From Kappaphycus alvarezii (Eukaryota > Rhodophyta > Florideophyceae > Gigartinales > Solieriaceae), in the NCBI GenBank assembly GCA_002205965.3, contig NADL03000608.1:310001-374000 (forward strand): a DNA stretch of 64,000 nucleotides, read 5' to 3'. Of the stretch, positions 43,660-54,152 are shown in pieces. The position numbers were made by a program, and so were the translations under genes. The notes under the pieces were generated by a model. It was not told the origin of the DNA, made no database searches, and saw only the letters and a program-made list of their open reading frames with translations. The stretch's first letter is position 1; each line of letters begins with the position of its first letter.

Positions 43660-43745
43660 TGTAATGTACTGTACAGTACAGTCGGAACATTGAATTAATT
43701 GTTCATTACACTTCTAGACTGTGCTGTAGTACTGTACAGTACCTC
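43660..43745. repeat. GTACW pentamer palindrome cluster
   Basis: TGTACTGTACAGTACAG at about 43665 and GTAGTACTGTACAGTACC at about 43725, each largely self-complementary. Confidence 0.7.
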
Positions 43746-43974
43746 ATGACTCGGCCTCATTTCCAGACTCCCCAATACCAGACCTGTCGCACCTGTTTAG
43801 TCTTCGGAAAATAGCCGTCCTGCATCCCTAATCACTAAGCACCCTAATTTCCCCCCCTTTGAGACTAGTACATACTACCTCACGTGAATTCTCAGTGTTG
43901 CTGCAGTAACAGTGTTTCTACTGTATCTTTCAAGTCCTGCTTTTCGCCCCGACCACTCTACACCCTAGACAAAA

Positions 43975-44445
43975 ATGCCCTGCGGCCCTCGACTGCTACG
44001 ACCATCATCTCCTGCACTACCTACATGGCGGGCACCGAACCCAACGACACGACCGTCAAGTCGTCCTCGCCCAAGACCTACAGAAAGCAACCCGTCACCC
44101 TGCCATCGATCATCGACAGGGGCTTCACCGCATAAGGCATTACCGCACAACAGGTATTACTGGGCACCCTGCAGGATATTCCGGGCCACAACCGACCATA
44201 TCTTTCAAATATTAAATCACCCCACATTTCCTACTCTACTCGAGCGCTGGTTTGTCGTCGATTTCCATTGTCCTCCAACGACTCCCCACGGATTCTCATA
44301 TACTGTAATCAACCAAGCACCAAATGAGCAACTTGCTGATGCAACTTTCTGCAAACACATTCAAAATAGTCATGCAGACAGCCCGGTATTCACAAGCGAA
44401 TTTATTCGATCCTTTTCCTCACCGTTCGCGTACCGATTTCTTTAA
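43975..44445 (+). CDS. Hypothetical 156-residue reading frame
   Basis: The frame opens with a good start context (ACAAAAATG) and runs to 44445. The first 60 residues are Pro/Arg/Ser-rich and could be a targeting or disordered segment. The C-terminal 90 residues are mixed in composition (RYYWAPCRIFRATTDHIF, HIQNSHADSPVFTSEFIR). I recognise no family. A second frame at 44024-44135 (MAGTEPNDTTVK...) overlaps it and is equally open at the start, so either, or neither, may be real. Confidence 0.25.
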   Translation: MPCGPRLLRPSSPALPTWRAPNPTTRPSSRPRPRPTESNPSPCHRSSTGASPHKALPHNRYYWAPCRIFRATTDHIFQILNHPTFPTLLERWFVVDFHCPPTTPHGFSYTVINQAPNEQLADATFCKHIQNSHADSPVFTSEFIRSFSSPFAYRFL

Positions 44446-44789
44446 ATTGGACTAGCTCTGTCGCCTATCGCATTGTACTGATGAATGTAATTCATCTGTC
44501 GAAACGCACTCAGGTTCACGGCAAGCCGACATGGCATGGCTAATTTCAAACGTCCCATGCACAGAAGCATCCGAAAACATAGATCTGGAAGCGGATGACT
44601 TTCGGTAACTAGGTGCGCTGTTTCAAACTTGGCCGTGTCGACAGCAGTCTTCTACTTGAATATCCACTCTGTCACCAGTAAAAGCTCCAGTGTTTCAGGT
44701 GTCGAGTTGGTTTCATGCAGGATTTGAAACAGTGGAGAAACGAGGTCTCTACTCTATCTGAAAAGAATTACTCAAATCCTCACTGTGTC

Positions 44790-44835
44790 CAAACTACAAT
44801 ACAGTACTGAAGTACTGAAGTACTGTACAGTACAT
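44790..44835. repeat. GTACW pentamer palindrome cluster
   Basis: ATACAGTACTGAAGTACTG followed by AAGTACTGTACAGTAC. Confidence 0.65.
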
Positions 44836-45218
44836 CGCCAGCACTGGGATAAATGTTTACTCAAATAAAATGACCTTTTTGGGGCAGAATTATCTCTAGC
44901 GTTTGCATGACACCTCTTCATAACCTAACAAGAATCCACTGGTCGACCTTGCCGAATGCTGTCACGGGCCAAAAGTTCAGTATGTCGCTCTATTTGTTTC
45001 AGTATTGCTTGATTCCAGACCCTCCCTGCCTCCCGTTCACGAGCCACCCAACATCATCGGCGATGCAATTCGGGTCAGATCGGCGTGTCGAGAGCAATCC
45101 GAACTGAAGGCGGATCCACTCTCTCAATCCATGATAATATTCTGAGAGCACATACCATCGCATACAACTGGTTGTAAAGAACTGTTCATAGTTGACAAAG
45201 TTCAGTTTGCACCATCAG

Positions 45219-45825
45219 CTATGAGGCTGAAATTACGACATCTTCTACAGGCACGGCGATGAATGCTTCGATGGCATTTGTACACAGGATATCCGTACCG
45301 CGTACACAGGTTTTTCTTCCACTCTTTACTGTGAAGTTATATAGTGGGCACTTTCGGTAACTAGATTGACTTGTTCCAGCGAAACCTTTGAAGCAGTGAA
45401 CTGTACACGAGTAGAAATACGGTAGCTGGTCAAGATTAAAAAGAGTCTTCTCCCTTGAGCTACCACCCTTCATGTAAAAGCAGTTTGCACCGCTTAAAAT
45501 GCTATGTGACAACTACGATATACTCTACCCTTTGCGTACAAACGTCCCTTCTTTCCCTGACGGTTCCCACTACGAAGGGATTCCAACTGCGCATTATTTC
45601 TTCACATTTTAGTTTCGAAATATGTAGCTGTCCATCATCCTCTACACTGACCCTTGACCTTGAACAAAGGCGCTGTACCGCGCTGGTCATTACATCTCCG
45701 GTCTGCGCTGTCACAACAATGTTTACATGAACACATCCTATTTTAAAATGTGTACCATTCAAAACGATTCCTAAATGCGGGGGAAACGGATATCCACGAA
45801 TTTTTTTGTCCTGTACAATGATGTG
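45219..45825 (-). CDS. Hypothetical Cys-rich protein, probably spliced
   Basis: Two minus-strand segments look protein-coding. The upstream one, open from a CAG acceptor-like site near 45815, reads DKKIRGYPFPPHLGIVLNGT and later KIGCVHVNIVVTAQTGDVM. The downstream one (45512-45219) has closely spaced Cys: FYSCTVHCFKGF, YRKCPLYNFTVKSGRKTC, GTDILC. They lie in different frames, so an intron or a frame break separates them. Regular Cys spacing and a possible N-glycosylation site (NFT) would suit a secreted protein, but I see no signal peptide and no known family. Confidence 0.28.
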
Positions 45826-45997
45826 TGGTTATGCGGTAAAACTTTACCGATTCCCCAGCGGAGACTAACGCCACTCGAAACCTACAGCACAACACGCTGT
45901 TGTCATGAACTGCAGTACCGTAATACTGTAGTCAGTAACGAGCCGATTATCTCAAACACTGGATGCCATTTGCGTGTAAATCGTCGAAAAGCGATGG

Positions 45998-46120
45998 GTA
46001 CTGTACTGTACGGTACTGTACTGTACAGTACAGTACTGTACTGTACTGTACAGTACAGTACAGTACCGTGCAATGCAGGAATGCAGTGCTGTACTGTACA
46101 GTTACTATACACAGTACATT
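45998..46120. repeat. Densest GTACW palindrome array
   Basis: About 75 bp at 46000-46075 consist almost only of GTACA and GTACT pentamers in mixed order, with two GTACG/GTACC variants. A looser tail continues to 46110. Any read of five bases is a TACWG unit in one of two orientations, so the whole array is nearly self-complementary. Confidence 0.85.
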
Positions 46121-46129
46121 GCAGTGCCT

Positions 46130-47740
46130 GAGTTTCCGAGTAACAAAAGCGCCTGCAAATAACGACTGATGTCATTCACCATAACCCTGCTTGCATTGCT
46201 GGCCCAACCTGACAAAGGTATCAGGCCCATGCTACTGTACCCGCCGCAACCCAATCGCCACTCTGGCTCGGGCCATACAGTAAGTCACACATTTTTCGGT
46301 GGCGCTTGACAGACAGTACAGTACTAATGTACATACATCGCACTGGGACTACACAAACGCACACTCGAGATACTGCGCTGATGCGAGTAGCCAAGTCAGG
46401 CAGAAAATGCTCTGTGCACTACTGCCAACGAATGCATTGCGACCATCAAGTTTGCCCACACATGGAAAGGACGTTTTGAATTAATCGTTTCATCGTTGAT
46501 AAATGTCGCTGTTGACTGATCTGTCCTGCGGTGGCAACCTCACCTGACTTTTCACAGCCTGCACTGTCTCTCACTGAGCGGGCAGTGCTCGCTGTGAGAA
46601 AATGAATGTTTGTCGGTCGAAACATAAAGTTTTACCTTGTGGCGTTTACTCAATGAAGTAAAGTTTCTTCTTGTTTAACGCTTTGTGCAGTAGCATGCGG
46701 TACTGAACTGTACAGTAAAGTGAACCTTGTACATACTGTACATATGTGTGTGGGTGCCATATACGGAACAACTGCATCACACCAATAGGAAGAGCACTAA
46801 ACCCGACCGGCATTGTTGGCTCAAACTCTCCAACCCAAGAGTAAGTCTACCTACCATCTACCAATCCACCATCGGTCTGAATCTGCACCCATCTTCTTAC
46901 CCACTTATCCAACAAACAGCTATTTCACGGATACTGCTGGTTTAGTACCGTAAACCTCACACGCGGATACTCTCCCCGATGCACGTCTAGAGTGCAAGAC
47001 GAGGATGTTAAATCGATTCCAAATATGCGCCCCTGCAGATCCCACGGCGAGCAATCTCATTCCGTCTGGTCAAGGGGACATTCGGTTTGCGCAGGATTTA
47101 AAGCTTAGCGTTGCAAAGCTTGTCAGTGCGCCGTTGTGCGACCTGCAGCCAAATAACGGGTGTCAAAAAATGCGCCAATGAGTTTTGCTTTGATTTTCCA
47201 CAGTTACTCTTCAACGGTTGGTGAACAACGCAATACCGTTCTGTTATGGAAAACGGATTCCATTGCAACCTGAATACAAAGATAACTAAACTGCTGAGGT
47301 ACCAAAGAGTTAGAATATACATACAATTCTACGCCAGAGCAACTGTAGCCCGAGCAGTCAATCCTCCTCTCACTCGCGCTCCCCACCTCGAACGTGAAGA
47401 GCTCAACACGGGGTCAAACAGTTTTGTCCCGTCCTTGTTGGCATATGCTTATACATCTTCCTAGTGACCTGCCGCTATTTACACATGACTCAATATACGG
47501 CGGCAGATACATCTGGTCACTGTCTTGACTGTGCGTTGCTCTGGGGCAAACTCCATAGGTTATTGTAGTGACCCAGGTCAGCTCTTCTGCTCATCACACC
47601 AGACCCTACACGCGCAAGCCATCCCACGTGACCCCGCTTCAAAACCTCATCTTCAACAGAAGATCAACGACACTGTTTACGTTTGCAGAAGACTACCAAG
47701 AGAACTTAAACGCAGAAAACAGACAACTCAACAACATCAT
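46130..47740. other. Stretch without a recognised gene
   Basis: Short frames only. GTACW motifs occur at 46312-46322 and 46700-46742. No RNA gene or element ends were recognised. Confidence 0.3.
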
Positions 47741-47741
47741 T

Positions 47742-48283
47742 TCACACTAACATCTTGTAAACAGGCGGATCAGAAATCAAAGAAAACATCCAGGAATCAA
47801 AGATAACATCACAGACAGAAACAGAGAAAACATAAGGAGACACAGTATGAGGTACTCCAATGGCATGACTCAAGGCGACCATTGATAAACGCCTATCTTC
47901 CATTCCCATCGTTCCAGCCATCCGCATTGATTGCAAGTTCAACGAATGCTTCAAGACCATGACCACAGGAAACGGGGGATAAACAGGTCCCAGAGCGATC
48001 GGCTGCACTGTTTCACCACGTTGCCACGCCGTTGCAAAACATGCCTACCACCGCCCTCATCAACCACCCGACAGAGCCACCCTAACCGCGCATGTGTAGA
48101 ATCGGGCTTGGCGAGAAACCATGCGACTCTATCCCAATCCTTAACCTCACCGTTTGCGCTGCCCCTCCCACGCCCACTCACCCGGGGATAGTCACTCGCA
48201 GTATTACATCGCACTCGCTGCACCCTAGCCCACACATGTGACACACAGGCCTCGCAGAACAACAATATCATAACCAATTCCAC
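47742..48283 (-). CDS. Hypothetical minus-strand coding segment
   Basis: Frames at 48283-47951 (Arg/Val/Trp-rich, VKDWDRVAWFLAKPD) and 48008-47742 (MRMAGTMGMEDRRLSMVALS) overlap and may belong to one protein with a frame change or splice near 48000. Strand and composition are consistent with coding, but no family is recognised. It lies downstream of the gene at 48330-49078 on the same strand and could be its 3' part. Confidence 0.22.
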
Positions 48284-48329
48284 CCTGCCCCGTCTCTTCT
48301 CAACCTCCTCGACATCTCACAAGCGGGCC

Positions 48330-49078
48330 TTAGTGACGAGAAGCCACCTCTAGCTCCTTGGCAGACTCCTCTGGACCCTCCTTCTCCGCACCTAATTTCT
48401 TCTCTACACGCTTGACATCATATATCTTCCCCAAAGACGGCATCCCGGGGGATGAAGGTGAGGAACAAATTGAGGTGTGATCTTGCACATGCGGCCACCC
48501 TTCCTGCACTTGGTGATCGCTTCCATGAGTAAAGGTAGTTTCGGTAGACGTCACCCCGCTTCCAGCACAAGAGTCCTGCATGAAACCAGGCGATCCCTTG
48601 GCCTTACCTGCCATGACAGTAGCTTCAGAATCATGATTGTTGGCAGGATTATTGGCAGCCCACGCACCTCTACCGGAATTAAATGAAGCCAAGTGCCTCT
48701 TAAGCCTTCGCTTTTCAAGCTTGTTATTGCGCCGACGCATGGACAACAATCCCTTAATCTTGTTACGCAACTCTTCACGCAACTCCCTCTGAGCGCCAAG
48801 AAGGGCGCCAAAGTAAGCGATATCATGCTCCTCGCGGGAATCACCGGGGAAGGCCTTCTTGACGACAGGGTTGGTACGGGATTCGGCAGTGTCGAGAGCA
48901 CGATTGTTACCGAGGTAAAGAAGCTGGTCAAGAGTGTCCACAGCAACATAATTGACGGTAACATCAGAGAGGGGAAGGACGGACGGTTGGACCTGGCGCA
49001 GAAAGGCGCGGGTTGCTTGGGGACGGCCGGGACGAGGCCGGTGAATGGGGCGACGGAGGTGCGATCTGTGGAGACCAT
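48330..49078 (-). CDS. Unknown protein with transit-peptide-like N-terminus, probably spliced
   Basis: The ATG at 49078 has a good context (GTCAAAATGG). The first 38 residues (MVSTDRTSVAPFTGLVPAVP...) are Ser/Thr/Pro/Arg-rich and acid-poor, with an early Phe, like red-algal plastid targeting sequences. The next convincing segment, in another frame from about 48965, reads VNYVAVDTLDQLLYLGNNRA, then EEHDIAYFGALLGAQREL, then a charged helix (RRRNNKLEKRRLKRHL). A donor GTAAGG at 48607 follows VMA, so exon 1 probably spans 49078-48608. The frame change near 48965 needs an intron, sequence error or mutation. The downstream frame to 48330 is not established as exon. Function unknown. Confidence 0.4.
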
Positions 49079-50768
49079 TTTGACGTTTTGATTTGCGGTT
49101 TGGATGAAATGAAAAGTATTTGTGAAGGACCGTCGGAAAACGGAGCCGTGTTAGATGAGAGCGGGGCGGGTGGAAAGGCCGAGTAGAGGGCGAAGAGGTG
49201 AGGGCCTTGCGGTTTGGTTACGTCGTCAAACCTGGGAGTTTGTGACGCCTTGAGGAGAGGATGTTTGTGACTGAAGATAAGGAGCGAAAGATTGGGAGAG
49301 AATGGTTGGGGGGTGAAGCAAGAGATAGGAGAAGAGAAAAGAAGAGAAGGTGAGGGCTAGGACAAGGCGGGGTAACAGGAAGTTACGAGGAGACCGGGCT
49401 TAAGCTGCTGGTAAAACGAAGCGAAACGAGGTCTGCTCAGAGACAAAGATGAGGAGGTGCGGGGTTGAGCAAAGGATGAAGCGAAAGGGAAAAAGGTTGC
49501 TTGAGGGACTGCAAAGTTGCTGTGGAGTGCTGTGCTTGCTGTGTTGCTGCTGTTGCGGCAGATGCTTGATGAGGAAGGAGAGGGGGGGGTTGTCGGGATT
49601 CTGCAGACGGTAGAAAAGTCCTCAAATGGTGCACGAAAACGCAGGCGAAACTACTGTGCGAATCGAGGCCTTCCGGCGGCTGTGTCGCAGAGTACAATGA
49701 ATCCGGGTGTCTTGTTTCTGTACGGCTTGGATAACCTTGAAAATTGAATACTTTTAAGCCATCGGGGCATTGTCGTCCGCCGTCAATGACTTTGAATCTT
49801 GGACTTTTGAGGCAAAATAAACAGGTGTCCGGGGTGTCCGTCGGACGCGCTAGTCGTGTGCGCGGTTACCTGTGCTGAGATGGCAAAATTTGAAAATGGT
49901 TTTCTTGCCAAACCATAACCGTGGTCTGTGTACAATGCCTTGCGGGCCATAGTTTGACCTCAACACGGATAATTGAGGATGGTAGTACAGGTCCGAAAGG
50001 GACATTAGGTCCCGTTTGCTGCGTTGTCATATCATAAAATAGCCGAAATTATCGTAGTGCAGTACACAGCGTGTACAGTATCTCGGCCGCCGATACAAAA
50101 CCATCTGCAATCAATATAACTTAAATGTAAATAACTTCAAATTATTTTTTGAAAATTTGTACGAACCCTCTTGGACCCTAAGCCCCGTACTTTAACGAGA
50201 AATTGACCCACATGTGCCAGCGCAGCGTCAAACCTAAATGGCATGTACTAAATTGCCACAAGCGGCGCAGATATGTACCCTGACCGAAAATAACATTGTT
50301 TCAAGGTCTTCCAAAAATTTGCTGAGCTGTACATCAGAAGCCATTGTGTAACACACGACGACACTTGCACTCTTTCGCTCTGATTGGTGTATTCCACATT
50401 CCAGCTACACGTGTCAACGTTGTCCTTCCGTTTTAGACCTCAACGTTGAGAGGGCAGCTTTGAATTAAGCCATATGGATTCTTCTACCGCCTTATTCGGA
50501 CTGTGCCGATTACGGCGCAAAGTAGAGTAAGGCATGTGAGGCACATGCCAACCGCACGCAACCGACAATTTTGCTCCACATGTAGTGTCGCCACAACAAC
50601 CAAATCACCCCCATTCATCACTGCGATGATTGGTCAAGCCGCGATTCCAACTTTCTCAAACCTTACAACCCTTCCTACCACACAAATGCAAAACTAATTT
50701 GTACAATAGTACTGTACTGTAAGTCTTCACTCGTCCTCTTTCTCAAACCCATCGACCCCCTTGTACTC
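49079..50768. other. Stretch without a recognised gene
   Basis: G-rich sequence to about 49700, then ordinary composition. The frames are short and low-complexity (CTG/TTG-rich at 49510-49570). A few GTAC motifs lie at 50060-50080 and 50705-50722. The right part may hold the 3' end of the minus-strand frame beginning beyond 50769. Confidence 0.3.
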
Positions 50769-51987
50769 CTAACCTTGCAGAGGCCCACACATCTGCCCAA
50801 AACTTCTCGTTACAATCTCAACACCCTCCAGCCGCAACTTGCGCATAACTTGCACCCCCCCTCTCTCCACCAACCCCTCGTATCCCGCGTGCACCCGCCC
50901 GCCAGCACGCAACAGCCCCCAGTTCACCAGCCCTGCCCGTCCTCCGTACTCCACCTCATGCCACCGTCCAACGCATCCTTCCTGGTCCCGCTGTCTTCCC
51001 CTCAATTCACCATCCACCCTCCGCACACCTCCCGCCCCCCCTCCCAATTCACATCTAGTAAATCACCACACGTGCAAGTGCCACCAGTCCCGCCCCCCCT
51101 CGCACGTCCCCATCTCGTGCCCATCCACCTTCACGTCTACCGTCTGTCCAGATCTTGATTCGTATCGACATGCTTACGCATGTCATCCACCATGACACAC
51201 GCAACTTAACAAAAGGTCAAAACAAGAGCGCAAACACTTTCCTTCCACGGCTCTCCGCAACCCTACAGATTCCTATCATCCTCCCACGCTCACAACTATC
51301 CAAAATCTCAATTCACTACAACTCACGCCCCCCTCATCCCATACATGCCCAACCCACTACACCCACCTCAAACCGCCACCCGCAACAGTACCTACATTTC
51401 ATTCTCCGCCAATACTTCTGCACCAGACAGCCACCGCAGTCCAGTCTTGATCCCAACCTCATTCGTACAAACCCCAAAGCAAACAGTCCGCTTTTCACCC
51501 TTAGCACATTGTCCACACCCTCAAGTCCCTGTCCTCCATACATCATTCTTTCAATTCCCTCGATTTTCCCCAACCGTTTCACGCTGTCTTCCATAATTTC
51601 TCCTCTACTCTGCCCGACCTGTTTCATACTCCGCTGTACGCTCCACAACCGATACGTATGCTGTCCTATGCAATTGAATCCCCTCACAGCACTTAATTGG
51701 CCCTTGCGCTCCATGTATGACAATCGGTCTATAGCCTTATGTATACTCCCAGTCACCACATCCCCCCCTCTCCTCCCTTCAAATGTCCGTACGTGCCCAA
51801 TAACTCGCAACTCTCGTCCACAGTTTCCCCAATCTCCAAGCACTTGGCAATCGTCTCCTCGCATACCTTTCCGCTCCCCTAAATCAATCCCCTCCCTTGC
51901 GCTCGAACCTCTACAGCTTCTCAACCGGTCCATCTCCCTATATTTATCCTCCTCTGCTGTCCTTTTCTGTGCCGCCATTTTCATCAC
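50769..51987 (-). CDS. Unknown minus-strand protein segment(s)
   Basis: The minus strand is open at 51987-51334 (217 codons, Arg/Gly-rich, with an early charged helix MMKMAAQKRTAEEDKYREMD) and at 51047-50769 (92 codons; GGRAGLVNWGLLRAGG, VMRKLRLEGVEIVTRSF). The plus strand over the same interval gives only Pro/Ser/His-rich frames, typical shadows of Gly/Arg/Glu coding on the other strand. The segment begins where the mL44-like frame ends, so it may be a separate gene or a longer C-terminus. No domain was recognised. The joint between 51334 and 51047 is unknown. Confidence 0.3.
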
Positions 51988-53377
51988 CTCTTCCCTTCTT
52001 GATCCAACCCCCGCACTCCGATCCCCTCCAACACTCTCCGCAAGTGCTCGTAATCCCCCTCATGGTACCATCTGCCTCCCTCTTCATCAATCCTCACCTC
52101 CGTTACTCCCTCCTCCTTTCCCGTATCTGCACCTCTCACCAACATTCTCTTCACAGATCCATTCCAGCCCCTTTTCGCAGCCTTCTCTTCCTTCTCCCCT
52201 CGCAAGCTCTCCTTCGCCAGGATCAACGCCGCATTCCTCGCCATATCCACTGAAAAATGAGATGACACACTCAACAGTTCCCTTCAACTACCTCCTTCAT
52301 CCGTTTCTTCCTCACCAACACGCCTGCATAATAAACTGGAGATGGCTCCAATTCCACACCCACTTCCTCCAAATCCACAACCTTGATCTCTACATCCCCC
52401 AAAGCTTTCTCCACCTCCTCCTTCCCTCCCGAACCCCACATCCACACATCCCACAACCTCACCCCCACCCATGAACACACTTCCCGCAACACTTCAACTT
52501 CAAACTCTCTGTTACTCTTATTCTCATTTGCCACCCTCTCCACTGACTCAAGTAAACTCCCCTCACGAACCTTTCCCCCATTTCCATACCCCCACCTAAA
52601 TATGCAGCCGCCACAACTGCCTCATACGCCGCTGCCAACGCATTCACCTCCCTGTTCACGCCAATCCCCGTCATAATATCCAAACCGTCTCCCCTAATTC
52701 TGGTCCTATGTCTCGCTGGTGGCAATGCCTTTTCCCATCTCATCAACTCTTCAATCCCAATATGCCGACTCACCCATGCCATACCGCGGTTCCCCGTCAT
52801 CGCACCCACCATAGACGTCGCACCATACTTCCATGCCCACTCTTCCAACCCCTCTTTCCGACCCATATCCCCCTCAAGAATCCAATCCAACGCACGTCTC
52901 GCCACACATACCCCCACAACTCGATCCCCTAATAACTCCAACGCATGCGGTCCCAACGACTTTTTCTCAACTCGTAATATCCGTTCTGCCCAATTACTCA
53001 TCGACGGATGAGTTAGCGCGCGTAACAGTAGTGGCCAGGATTCAAACTCGGGAATTTGCCATTGTTTTGTAAGTGTGCGAAGACGAGATATGTCCGCTGG
53101 GTGGCGCGTACAATTTGAGTGGCCTCGCATTCGGAAATACGGCGTAGGCCGAGAGAAGTTCGTGGATAAAGTGGAGTTGATGGGCGCTTCTGGGAATGTG
53201 AGGAAGGGCTGGGAGGACGTGGTGCAGATCGTTTCGCAGGAAGACCTCGACGGTTGAGCAGACGCGCTGGACGCATTTGGTAAACTGGTGATTGAGGGTT
53301 CGGATTCGGATGGCTGAGTTCTTAACACGGGAAACGAGAATGAGAGCTGCTGACTCGGATGGTTTATTGGCACCCAT
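51984..53377 (-). CDS. RNase III-fold protein, mitoribosomal mL44-like
   Basis: The minus-strand core (about 53100-52560) reads ESWPLLLRALTHPSMSNWAE, then LGPHALELLGDRVVGVCVAR, then GDGLDIMTGIGV and LAAAYEAVVAAAYLGGGMEM. These match the RNase III blocks ALTHPS, LExLGDxV and AxxxEAxxxAxYLxxG. Of the usual catalytic acids, the LE Glu, the LGD Asp and the final Glu remain. The acid before LE is His and the Asp of the AD-x-x-E block is Ala, so it is probably not a nuclease, as in mL44. A downstream part (52543-52000) ending FSVDMARNAALILAKESL resembles the end of a double-stranded-RNA-binding domain, which mL44 carries. The frame changes near 52560 and 52270, and the N-terminal joint is unclear (ATG at 53377 in another frame, Arg-rich). 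Introns, sequence errors or early decay would explain this. Confidence 0.58.
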
Positions 53378-53795
53378 GGGCTGGTAAACCCAGCATTTGT
53401 GGGGGTCTTTATTTAAGCAGTGACTGATGAAAAATTATTGAGGGTGATCGTCGGCCGTCGTTAAGATCTATAACGCTACCGACCAATCACAGCCCATTAG
53501 TCATACACGTGCAGAGGTCGGAACAGAATTGCCATACACACGTGTACACGTTGGACACATTTCTGTAAAGAATAAATATTATGAGGTTTTTCCATTTATT
53601 TTTCCATTTTTAACTAATGTCAATTAATTTAGTACAGAGGTAGTAATAGACCTGTTTATAATTAAGAAAAAAATTGCTTCAAAAATGTACCAAGCAAGAT
53701 TTTCCCCTGTTCATGTGTTTAATTAGGGCATTTCATGTACAAACGACCATACTAAGCCATGTCACAACTGTTACCGTGACATGGCCTATTATGGC
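53378..53795. other. Short intergenic stretch left of copia-2
   Basis: AT-rich, with a palindromic GTGACATGG/CCATGTCAC pair at 53757-53785. No gene seen. Confidence 0.35.
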
Positions 53796-54134
53796 TGTCG
53801 TGATCTAGAATCACATCTAATCTGGATCTAATATCACGATCAGGATCACATGTACAAGCCATCGATTATAATGAATTGAGCCCGTGACCATTCAATAACT
53901 ATGCAAAAGGTCGAGGTTCCTATGGTGCAAACTCGCTGACGGCACACGAATTAAATGGGCGCGAACTAGAGAGAGGTATAGGCAGACAGTAGTGACTGGT
54001 TATCGGAACGAAAAAGACAGACATGAGAATATACTGACTACAATAAAGTTGTTACTAAACATTTGAAGCTTAGGTACTGTGAATTACCTTTGTCCGGAGA
54101 CGAAGGATTGGCATCATCAGCGTTTTGATCGACA
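53796..54134 (+). repeat. 5' LTR of copia-2
   Basis: 339 bp, TGTCGTGATCTAG...TTTTGATCGACA; direct repeat of 59133-59468. Confidence 0.9.
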
Positions 54135-54152
54135 TTCGCGAATTAAGACAAG
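54135..54152 (+). other. Likely primer-binding site of copia-2
   Basis: TTCGCGAATTAAGACAAG follows the LTR; its first ten bases equal those after the copia-1 LTR. Confidence 0.5.

Noticed and set aside
50775-52676. Plus-strand Pro/Ser/His-rich frames up to 439 codons
   Set aside because: They are antisense shadows of Gly/Arg/Glu-rich minus-strand coding, including the mL44-like core, and show no domain.
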